From the NCBI GenBank assembly GCA_902553315.1, contig CACDKN010000008.1, positions 1-11,529 of the forward strand: a stretch of DNA of 11,529 nucleotides, read 5' to 3'. Source of the stretch: AG-339-G14 sp902553315. Its GTDB lineage: Bacteria > Pseudomonadota > Gammaproteobacteria > Magnimaribacterales > AG-339-G14. The position numbers and the translations under genes are program-made. Of the stretch, positions 5,999 to 11,529 are shown piece after piece. The notes beneath the pieces are model-generated. The model was not told where the DNA came from. It made no database searches and was given only the letters and a program-made list of their open reading frames with translations. The stretch's first letter is position 1, and each line of letters begins with the position of its first letter.

Positions 5999-8020
5999 AT
6001 GAACAATCCGCTCACGAAAGACTTTAAATCTAAATTTGGACTTCCTCCATTCGAAGAAATTAAACCAAAACATTACTTACCAGCTTTCAAAAAAGCAATT
6101 GCCGATCACAAAACAGAAATCGAACTTATTTTAAAAAATAAGGAAAAACCAACCTTCAGAAATACTATTAATGCCCTAGAAAATGCTGGCTCACTTTTAT
6201 CAAAAGTTAGTAGAGTTTTTTTTAACGTTTTATCTGCTGATTCATCTGATGAGCTCCAAAAAATAGCTGCCAAAGTAACTCCGTTATTATCAAAACATAG
6301 AGACAGTATTTCTTTAAATGTGTCTTTGTTTAAAAAAGTAAAAAAAGTCTATGAATCTAATGAAGACTTGAACGACGAACAACGAAGGTTAGTAAAAATT
6401 ACTTACGATAATTTTATGCTAAATGGCTCTGGTCTTGACTCAAAGAAAAGAGCTTTGCTAAAAAAAATTAATCAAAAACTATCATCTCTATCCTTAAATT
6501 TTGGTCAGAATACTCTCAAAGAAACGAATGCATTTGAACTAGTTATAAACGACAAGACTGATTTAGATGGCTTACCGAAAGACCTAGTCAATCAAGCTAA
6601 ACTTCAAGCAGAAAAAGAAAATTACAAAGGCGCCTGGTTATTTAAGGCAACTAGAGAAAATCTTTACCCTTTTCTAACTTTCTCAAAAAATAGAAATCTT
6701 AGAGAAGAAATTTACAAAGGTTATATAAACAAAGGAAAAAATAATAACCAGAACAACAATGAAAAAATTCTTTTAGAGATTTCTAATTTAAGAGAAAAAA
6801 AAGCGAATCTTCTTGGCTTTAAATCACACACTGATTTAGCTTTACAAAATTCGATGGCGGAAAACAAAAAAAATGTTTTAAATCTTTTAGACAACGTTTG
6901 GAAGCCCGCAAAATTAAGAGCGAAAGAAGAAATAGACGAAATTCAAAATCTTATTCAAGCTGAAGGGAATAATTTTAAATTGAAACCTTGGGATTGGTGG
7001 TTTTATGCTGAAAAAGTAAGAGAATCTAAGTTTAATTATTCTGAAGAAGAAATGCGCCCATATTTATCTTTAGAAAATATTCAAAAGGCGGCCTTTGCAG
7101 TTGCTGAAAGGTTATTTGAGATAATTTTCGTGCCTTTGAACAACTATCCTAAGTACCATGAGGATGTCAAAGCATATAAAGTTTTGAATAAATCCAAAAA
7201 AATTGTTGGAATCTTTCTTACTGACTACCACGCAAGACCTTCAAAACAAGGTGGCGCGTGGATGACTAGCTATCAAGATCAGAGTAAAAACAATGGTTCA
7301 AAGTTTCCAATCATAATAAATGTATGTAATTTTCCAAAATCAAAATCTGCTAAGACCACGTTGTTAAGCTTTGAACAAGCAATTACGCTTTTTCATGAAT
7401 TTGGTCATGGTTTGCATGGATTGTTGTCTAATGTAACTTATCCTTCTTTATCAGGAACTTCTGTACCAAGAGATTATGTAGAATTTCCCTCTCAAATGAT
7501 GGAAAACTGGATCAGATCGCCAAAGGTTCTCGAAGAGTTTGCATTGCATTATAAAACTGGAAAAAAAATACCTAAAAGCCTTCTAAAAAAATATGAAAAG
7601 TGTCAAAAATTCAATCAGGGTTTTCCAACAACTGAGTATCTTGTTGCTTCCTATCTTGACCTTGCATGGCATTCAGAAAAAAAGAAGATATCTAATATTG
7701 AAAAATTCGAAAAAAATCTATTTAAATCTCTAGGAAAACCAGATGCTATAGATAGCAGATACGGAAGTACGTATTTCAATCATATTTTTTCTGGAGGATA
7801 TTCCTCAAATTATTATAGTTATATGTGGTCTGAGGTTCTCGATTCTTCTGCTTTTGAAGTATTCGAAAAGAAAGGTCTTTTTAACAAAGCTTCTGGAAAA
7901 AAACTCAAAGAATTTGTCTATGCGTCAGGAAATTCAAAAAATCTTATGGATCAATTCGTTAAATTTAACGGAAAAAATCCTGATCCAAAAAGGTTGCTTC
8001 AAAAAAGAGGATTAATTTAA
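5999..8020 (+). CDS. dcp: Peptidyl-dipeptidase Dcp, M3 family zinc metallopeptidase
   Basis: Zinc peptidase of family M3A that releases dipeptides from the C-terminus of peptides; it probably recycles peptides for amino acid use. The product has 673 residues, full length for the family. The active site is FHEFGHGLHG with zinc ligands H466 and H470 and catalytic E467. The third ligand is E495 in RDYVEFPSQ, 29 residues after the first His as in E. coli Dcp. Resemblance to E. coli Dcp rather than oligopeptidase A is seen in PWDWWFYAEKVRESKF, GGAWM, NVCNFPK and the C-terminal YFNHIFSGGYSSNYYSYMW. OpdA (prlC) is the main alternative. There is no signal peptide or membrane segment, so it is probably cytoplasmic. 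It stands alone between ssrA and rpsT, with no Shine-Dalgarno before its ATG. Confidence 0.9.
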   Translation: MNNPLTKDFKSKFGLPPFEEIKPKHYLPAFKKAIADHKTEIELILKNKEKPTFRNTINALENAGSLLSKVSRVFFNVLSADSSDELQKIAAKVTPLLSKHRDSISLNVSLFKKVKKVYESNEDLNDEQRRLVKITYDNFMLNGSGLDSKKRALLKKINQKLSSLSLNFGQNTLKETNAFELVINDKTDLDGLPKDLVNQAKLQAEKENYKGAWLFKATRENLYPFLTFSKNRNLREEIYKGYINKGKNNNQNNNEKILLEISNLREKKANLLGFKSHTDLALQNSMAENKKNVLNLLDNVWKPAKLRAKEEIDEIQNLIQAEGNNFKLKPWDWWFYAEKVRESKFNYSEEEMRPYLSLENIQKAAFAVAERLFEIIFVPLNNYPKYHEDVKAYKVLNKSKKIVGIFLTDYHARPSKQGGAWMTSYQDQSKNNGSKFPIIINVCNFPKSKSAKTTLLSFEQAITLFHEFGHGLHGLLSNVTYPSLSGTSVPRDYVEFPSQMMENWIRSPKVLEEFALHYKTGKKIPKSLLKKYEKCQKFNQGFPTTEYLVASYLDLAWHSEKKKISNIEKFEKNLFKSLGKPDAIDSRYGSTYFNHIFSGGYSSNYYSYMWSEVLDSSAFEVFEKKGLFNKASGKKLKEFVYASGNSKNLMDQFVKFNGKNPDPKRLLQKRGLI

Positions 8021-8023
8021 TCT

Positions 8024-8042
8024 ATTTAAAAAAATTTTAAAT
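8024..8042 (+). repeat. All-A/T inverted repeat, possible UP element of rpsT promoter
   Basis: ATTTAAAA (8024-8031) and TTTTAAAT (8035-8042) are perfect inverted repeats around AAA. They start four bases after the Dcp gene stop and end three bases before the TTGACA of the rpsT promoter. That is where A/T-rich UP elements contact the RNA polymerase alpha subunit. As an RNA hairpin it would have no G-C pairs and only a short T run, so it is a poor terminator. Confidence 0.4.
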
Positions 8043-8045
8043 ACG

Positions 8046-8074
8046 TTGACAAAATATACTAAAAACCTCATCAT
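8046..8074 (+). promoter_or_regulatory. rpsT promoter with GC-rich discriminator
   Basis: A perfect -35 TTGACA (8046-8051) is followed after 17 bases by CATCAT (8069-8074), four of six matches to the -10. The next bases, TTCGCGCC, are GC-rich in an AT-rich background and resemble the discriminators of stringently controlled ribosomal promoters. Transcription would start at about 8081-8083, at or next to the ATG. A rival -10, TATACT (8055-8060), lies too close to the TTGACA to use it. Confidence 0.5.
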
Positions 8075-8082
8075 TTCGCGCC

Positions 8083-8352
8083 ATGGCAAATATTCAATCA
8101 GCTAAAAAGAGAGCAAGACAGACGATTGTCAAAAACGAATTGAAAAGTTCACAAAGGGCTTCCGTTAGAACAGCTATTAAGTCAGTTGAACAAGCAATTG
8201 AGGCAAAAGACCAAGAGCAAGCAAAAAATTTGTTTTTAAAGGCTCAAAAACTAATTGACAAAATGGCCAATAAAAAAGTTATTACAAAAAATAGCGCTTC
8301 TAGGCAAAAATCAAAGCTCAACAGGAATATAAAACTTATTAGTTCAAATTAA
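8083..8352 (+). CDS. rpsT: 30S ribosomal protein S20
   Basis: Small-subunit protein that binds 16S rRNA early in assembly as a helical bundle. The product has 89 residues, the usual length, and begins with the family pattern MANIQSAKKRARQ followed by SSQRASVRTAIK. The end has NKKVITKNSASRQKSKLN, matching the conserved C-terminal helix. It is highly basic. It is a single gene with its own promoter directly upstream and no Shine-Dalgarno sequence. It converges on proB, and the last 14 bases of the two genes overlap, leaving no room for an intergenic terminator. Confidence 0.96.
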   Translation: MANIQSAKKRARQTIVKNELKSSQRASVRTAIKSVEQAIEAKDQEQAKNLFLKAQKLIDKMANKKVITKNSASRQKSKLNRNIKLISSN

Positions 8353-9109
8353 TTTCAGTTCCACTTTTTTCTTTATCAATAATCTTTAAAAGAATCTGCT
8401 CTTCTCTTCCATTGGCTATCCACATTTGATTTGTTGATGTTAAAAAGTTTTTAGCAGCATAGAATTTGGTTTTCATTCCTCCTCTGCCGAATTTTCCAGA
8501 TTCTCCAAGTTCGATACCAAGTTTTTCTAAGTTATTAAAACTAATCTTGTTGATGAGTTTTGCATTATCGCTTGTATTTGGATCTTTATCGAAAACTCCG
8601 TCTTGATCTGTAAGAATTATTAAAAGTTGGCCTTCGATTAACTTTGCAACGTCTCCACTTAATTGATCGTTGTCCCCGAATTCTATTTCTTCTGTCGATA
8701 CGGAATCATTTTCGTTGATAATAGGAATTGCTCCAAGAGCTAAAATATTTATGATACTTTTTTTAATATTATTTGATCTTTTACTATCTTTAAAATCTTC
8801 ATGACTGAGGAGCACTTGTGCTGCAAATAGACCATGTGATTTTAGTTCGTTTTGATACGCATTAATTAGATCAATTTGCCCAACAGCAGACAATGCTTGA
8901 AGTTTTTCTATTTGTTGTGGCCTTTGATCAAGCTTCCAAAGCTTCATTCCACTAGCAATTGCGCCAGATGAGACTAAAATTATTTCATATCCTAAATTTA
9001 TGAGTTCTTTGATTTGAGACGATATTTTTCTGATGAAATTTACTTCGACTACATTTGACTCTGATGCAACTAAACTAGATCCAATTTTTATTACAATTTT
9101 TTTATTCAC
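8339..9109 (-). CDS. proB: Glutamate 5-kinase, kinase domain only (no PUA domain)
   Basis: First enzyme of proline synthesis: phosphorylates L-glutamate to glutamyl 5-phosphate with ATP; cytoplasmic. The 256 residues form one amino-acid-kinase domain. Visible motifs are VIKIGSSLV (6-14), VSSGAIASG (46-54), NENDSV (132-137), FGDNDQLS (144-151), LTDQDGVFDKDP (166-177) and GRGGMKTK (208-215). It ends at SGTEI, where the kinase domain of E. coli ProB (367 residues) passes into the PUA domain, so that domain is absent. PUA-less ProB proteins are known in other bacteria. The start is GTG at 9109, overlapping the obgE stop by eight bases (GTGAATAA), so it is probably translated by coupling. It is last in the operon, and its 3' end overlaps rpsT by 14 bases. 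proA is not in the window. Confidence 0.92.
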   Translation of the reverse strand: MNKKIVIKIGSSLVASESNVVEVNFIRKISSQIKELINLGYEIILVSSGAIASGMKLWKLDQRPQQIEKLQALSAVGQIDLINAYQNELKSHGLFAAQVLLSHEDFKDSKRSNNIKKSIINILALGAIPIINENDSVSTEEIEFGDNDQLSGDVAKLIEGQLLIILTDQDGVFDKDPNTSDNAKLINKISFNNLEKLGIELGESGKFGRGGMKTKFYAAKNFLTSTNQMWIANGREEQILLKIIDKEKSGTEINLN

Positions 9110-10112
9110 TATCTTTCTGCATTAAGAAATTTTTAGATATCTCATTTAGTAGTTCAGCAATACCGGTGTTCGTAACAGATGATATGCTAAAAAGTCTTCT
9201 GTCAGGATATTTAATTTCCAAATCACTATAAACGTCTTTTGCTTTTTCTTCACATAAATCAATTTTATTTAAAACTATCCATCTTTCCATTTTGAAAAGA
9301 TTAGAATCATAAAGTTCAAGCTCTTTTTCAATATTTGAAATATCTTCTATAAGATCCTGTTGGTTAAAAGAACTAACGTCGACTAAATGTAAAAGTAATC
9401 TAACTCTCGATAAGTGCTTTAAAAACTTTATGCCCAAACCAATGCCATCCGATGCTCCTGGAATTAAACCAGGAATATCTGCTACAACAAATGATGAGTA
9501 ATTATTTTTTACAACACCTAAGTTGGGCTTCAAGGTTGTAAAGGGATAATCTGCAATTTTAGGTTTTGCCGAAGAAATTACTGATATAAAAGTAGACTTT
9601 CCTGCATTAGGCAAGCCTAATAAACCCACATCTGCCAAGACTTTCAATTCAAGTTTGATAAAGAGCTTTTCTCCATTCGTTCCTTCTGTAGTTTTCCTTG
9701 GTGCCCTATTGGTTGAAGATTTGAAACGCGCATTTCCCAGTCCTCCTTTGCCTCCAACAGCAATTTCAATTGCTTCATCATAGGTGGTCAAATCACAAAT
9801 AATTTCATCTGTGTCTTCATTAACTATCTGAGTACCAATTGGAACCTTTAAAATGAGATTTTGAGCGTCTTTTCCATGCTTATCTCTTCCCTGTCCATTT
9901 GAACCATTTTTTGCTTGATACCTAGTTTGTAATTTAAAATCTTGCAAAGTAGTTAAGGACTTTTCAGCTTGAAAGTAAATACTTCCACCATGACCTCCGT
10001 CACCGCCATCAGGACCTCCACGAGGAATGAATTTTTCTCTTCTAAAGCTTAGGCAGCCATTCCCACCTCTTCCTGCAACTATTTCAATGGATGCTTCATC
10101 GATGAAGCTCAT
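9102..10112 (-). CDS. obgE: GTPase ObgE/CgtA
   Basis: Ribosome-associated GTPase needed for 50S assembly and linked to growth control. The product has 336 residues. The N-terminal glycine-rich Obg domain (1-158) starts MSFIDEASIEIVAGRGGNG and includes RGGPDGGDGGHGG (31-43). The GTPase domain follows with G1 GLPNAGKST (166-174), switch YPFTT (189-193), G3 DIPG (212-215), G4 NKID (282-285) and G5 SSV (311-313). It ends soon after the G domain, without the acidic C-terminal extension of E. coli ObgE (390 residues). It starts four bases after the rpmA stop and overlaps proB by eight bases. The rplU-rpmA-obgE order is widely conserved, tying its expression to ribosomal proteins. Confidence 0.97.
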   Translation of the reverse strand: MSFIDEASIEIVAGRGGNGCLSFRREKFIPRGGPDGGDGGHGGSIYFQAEKSLTTLQDFKLQTRYQAKNGSNGQGRDKHGKDAQNLILKVPIGTQIVNEDTDEIICDLTTYDEAIEIAVGGKGGLGNARFKSSTNRAPRKTTEGTNGEKLFIKLELKVLADVGLLGLPNAGKSTFISVISSAKPKIADYPFTTLKPNLGVVKNNYSSFVVADIPGLIPGASDGIGLGIKFLKHLSRVRLLLHLVDVSSFNQQDLIEDISNIEKELELYDSNLFKMERWIVLNKIDLCEEKAKDVYSDLEIKYPDRRLFSISSVTNTGIAELLNEISKNFLMQKDSE

Positions 10113-10116
10113 GGGA

Positions 10117-10377
10117 TTACTCAGAAATTATAATGTTGACGTATTGTCTAGGATTTTTTCCTTTTTTTTCAAAAGCTACTTCGCCTGCACATTTTGCGAA
10201 CAATGTGTGATCCTTTCCAATCCCAACATTTTCTCCAGGATGAAATTTTGTGCCTCTTTGTCTTACTATAATTGACCCAGCTGTTACCTTTTGACCCCCA
10301 TAGGTCTTAACCCCAAGAAATTTTGGGTTCGAATCTCTACCATTTCTGGTGCTTCCACCTGCTTTTTTATGAGCCAT
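10117..10377 (-). CDS. rpmA: 50S ribosomal protein L27
   Basis: Large-subunit protein whose N-terminal tail reaches the peptidyl transferase centre. The product has 86 residues, as expected, and begins MAHKKAGGSTRNGRDSN, the conserved L27 start in the Gram-negative form, without the cleaved N-terminal extension seen in Firmicutes. The core GTKFHPGENVGIGKDHTLFA is typical. Only two bases separate it from the rplU stop (TAA CT ATG), so it depends on rplU translation and transcription. No Shine-Dalgarno sequence is visible. Confidence 0.97.
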   Translation of the reverse strand: MAHKKAGGSTRNGRDSNPKFLGVKTYGGQKVTAGSIIVRQRGTKFHPGENVGIGKDHTLFAKCAGEVAFEKKGKNPRQYVNIIISE

Positions 10378-10379
10378 AG

Positions 10380-10694
10380 TTAAACTTTAATTGAATCTAT
10401 TTTTACTTTTGTTAATTTTTGTCGATGCCCTTGCTTACTTCTATAATCCTGTCTTCTTCTCATCTTAATAATAACTATTTTCTTATCTTTTTCTTGGGAT
10501 AAAACAGTACCAGTGACCTTAGCTCCGTCTAGAAATGGTGTGCCAACTTCAAGTTTGTCATTATTTTTTACAGCCAAAACATCACTGAATTCAACTTTTT
10601 CGCCTTCACCTAAATCGAGCTTCTCGATAGTGATAATCTCACCCTCTTCCACTTTATGTTGTTTACCACCTGTTTCTATTACCGCGTAAGTCAT
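10380..10694 (-). CDS. rplU: 50S ribosomal protein L21
   Basis: Large-subunit protein that binds 23S rRNA. The product has 104 residues, the usual length. It starts MTYAVIETGGKQHKVEEG, the conserved L21 opening, and ends with the rRNA-binding signature RRRQDYRSKQGHRQ and TKVKI. It is first in the rplU-rpmA-obgE-proB operon, with a plausible promoter 25-50 bases upstream in the 78-base gap that it shares with the divergent fabA. No good Shine-Dalgarno sequence precedes the ATG. Confidence 0.97.
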   Translation of the reverse strand: MTYAVIETGGKQHKVEEGEIITIEKLDLGEGEKVEFSDVLAVKNNDKLEVGTPFLDGAKVTGTVLSQEKDKKIVIIKMRRRQDYRSKQGHRQKLTKVKIDSIKV

Positions 10695-10716
10695 ATCAAT
10701 TTATAAAAAGGAGTGA

Positions 10717-10745
10717 ATAATATCTAATTAATACAATACTCGCAA
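10717..10745 (-). promoter_or_regulatory. Promoter of the rplU-rpmA-obgE-proB operon
   Basis: On the minus strand TTGCGA (10745-10740, four of six matches) and TATTAT (10722-10717, five of six) are separated by exactly 17 bases. Transcription would start near 10710, leaving a leader of about 15 bases before rplU. The discriminator TCACTCC is richer in C than its surroundings. Confidence 0.45.
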
Positions 10746-10760
10746 TCTTTTCAAATGTTG

Positions 10761-10766
10761 TAATAT
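10761..10766 (+). promoter_or_regulatory. Putative -10 element of fabA, six bases before ATG
   Basis: TAATAT ends six bases before the fabA ATG, with no Shine-Dalgarno between, so a transcript from it would start on the start codon. No -35 match is visible at 16-18 bases. The element overlaps no part of the opposing rplU promoter, which lies at 10717-10745. Confidence 0.3.
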
Positions 10767-10772
10767 ACAAAT

Positions 10773-11300
10773 ATGGGGAGTAATTTTACTCAAGAAAGTA
10801 GCTACGATAATGAAAAGCTTTTGCTTTGTTCAGAAGGCAGTCTATTTGGTGATGATAATGGGAAGCTTCCTAATAGCGAAATGCTTATGATAAACAGAAT
10901 TTTGAAGATAAATTCTAATGAAGGAGATTATGAGAATGGGCTTTTGATTGGGGAGTTAGATATCAACCCTGATTTATGGTTTTTTAAGTGCCATTTTAAA
11001 GGAGACCCAGTGATGCCTGGGTGCTTAGGTTTAGACGCAATGTGGCAACTCTTAGGATTTTACTTGCTTTGGGATGGAAATCCTGGAATTGGTAGAGCCC
11101 TTGGAGCGGGCGAGGTAAAATTTTTCGGTCAAGTGCTGCCGAAAGCACAATTAGTAAGATATGAAATCAGTATTAAAAGAATTAGAAAGCAAAAATTAGT
11201 TGTTGGCTTTGCTGATGGGAAAATGTTTGTTGATAACAAAGAAATTTACACAGCAAAAAATCTAAGGGTTGGATTATTTAAAGATCCTTCAAATTTTTAA
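10773..11300 (+). CDS. fabA: 3-hydroxydecanoyl-ACP dehydratase/isomerase FabA
   Basis: Hot-dog-fold enzyme that dehydrates 3-hydroxydecanoyl-ACP and isomerises the product to cis-3-decenoyl-ACP, the branch point for unsaturated fatty acids; cytoplasmic. The product has 175 residues against about 172 in E. coli, and is close to it throughout. The active site FFKCHFKGDPVMPGCLGLDAM holds catalytic H74 and D88, matching E. coli H70 and D84 with the same 14-residue spacing. Other conserved parts are ELDINPDLWF (61-70) and GRALGAGEVKFFGQVLP. The ATG at 10773 gives only a few more N-terminal residues than E. coli, so it is accepted. fabB starts at the very next base after its stop, as expected for an operon producing both unsaturated-fatty-acid enzymes. 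Confidence 0.97.
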   Translation: MGSNFTQESSYDNEKLLLCSEGSLFGDDNGKLPNSEMLMINRILKINSNEGDYENGLLIGELDINPDLWFFKCHFKGDPVMPGCLGLDAMWQLLGFYLLWDGNPGIGRALGAGEVKFFGQVLPKAQLVRYEISIKRIRKQKLVVGFADGKMFVDNKEIYTAKNLRVGLFKDPSNF

Positions 11301-11529
11301 ATGGAACCAAGAAGAGTTGTCATAACTGGTATTGGCGCTGTTTCTCCAATAGGTTTGAACGTTAAAGAAGTTAATAGCTCTCTTAAAGATGGTAAATCAG
11401 GGATTTCTTTTAATGAAGAATATAAAGAACTTGGCATGCGCTCCCACATTGCTGGTTCAATTGATATTTCATTGCCAGAACTAATTGATAGAAAATTATT
11501 GAGATTTATGGGGGAAACAGCAGCTTATT
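11301..11529 (+). CDS. fabB: 3-oxoacyl-ACP synthase I FabB, N-terminal part
   Basis: Condensing enzyme that elongates cis-3-decenoyl-ACP made by FabA. 76 full codons are present before the window ends (the family has about 405 residues). The start MEPRRVVITGIGAVSPIG is typical of KAS enzymes. SLKDGKSGISF, GMRSHIAGS and LIDRKLLRFMGETAAY match the FabB subgroup rather than FabF. The Cys-His-His active site lies outside the window. The ATG follows the fabA stop directly (TAAATG) with no Shine-Dalgarno sequence, so coupling to fabA is likely. Confidence 0.93.
   Translation, partial: MEPRRVVITGIGAVSPIGLNVKEVNSSLKDGKSGISFNEEYKELGMRSHIAGSIDISLPELIDRKLLRFMGETAAY

Noticed and set aside
10707..10715. 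AAAGGAG followed by GTG on the plus strand upstream of fabA
   Set aside because: The GTG overlaps the motif and its frame stops after a few codons. The run simply lies in the leader of the opposing rplU gene.
1..11529. Mobile elements, CRISPR arrays, tRNA or rRNA genes, defence or toxin systems
   Set aside because: None was seen. Every gene has a recognisable family, most of them housekeeping, and no regularly spaced repeats, transposase motifs or tRNA cloverleaf apart from the tmRNA ends were found.

Overview
The window looks like a piece of chromosome from a small-genome, AT-rich gammaproteobacterium, probably a marine lineage such as SAR86; that placement is inferred from gene content and base composition only. 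The lineage evidence is the fabA-fabB pair, a fur/bamE divergent pair, smpB directly upstream of a one-piece ssrA, and a rplU-rpmA-obgE-proB block facing rpsT. As I recall the Pseudomonas-type gene order, these blocks lie there in closely similar arrangements. Genes are packed tightly: the longest gap between genes is about 80 bases, and many neighbours touch or overlap.

Layout. Positions 1-2593 (minus strand) read fur, grpE, dnaK: the iron regulator followed by the Hsp70 nucleotide-exchange factor and the Hsp70 chaperone, with dnaK cut by the window edge. A possible heat-shock promoter lies between grpE and dnaK. bamE (outer-membrane assembly lipoprotein) diverges from fur at 2629. On the minus strand, 2943-5023 holds a coupled pair: an SNF-family sodium symporter and a protein resembling eukaryotic steroid 5-alpha-reductase, joined by a TAATG stop/start overlap. 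From 5069 to 5917 come smpB and ssrA, the two partners of trans-translation. A Dcp-type M3 zinc metallopeptidase follows at 5999-8020, then rpsT (S20). The minus strand from 10694 back to 8339 is an operon rplU-rpmA-obgE-proB (L21, L27, ribosome-assembly GTPase, glutamate 5-kinase). From 10773 fabA and the start of fabB run out of the window; together they make unsaturated fatty acids.

Themes. Most of the window is housekeeping: protein folding, ribosome parts and rescue, lipid synthesis and envelope assembly. The less ordinary points are: (i) almost no start codon has a Shine-Dalgarno sequence, and four plus-strand genes have a -10-like hexamer only 6-8 bases before ATG, which would give leaderless mRNAs; (ii) the steroid-reductase-like gene coupled to a transporter sits where rnfH and ratA usually lie; (iii) recN is absent between fur and grpE; (iv) the tmRNA encodes the tag GNKANYALAA instead of the usual gammaproteobacterial ANDENYALAA; (v) ProB ends exactly after its kinase domain. 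I saw no mobile element, CRISPR array or clear defence system. No stretch of 300 bases lacks a gene.
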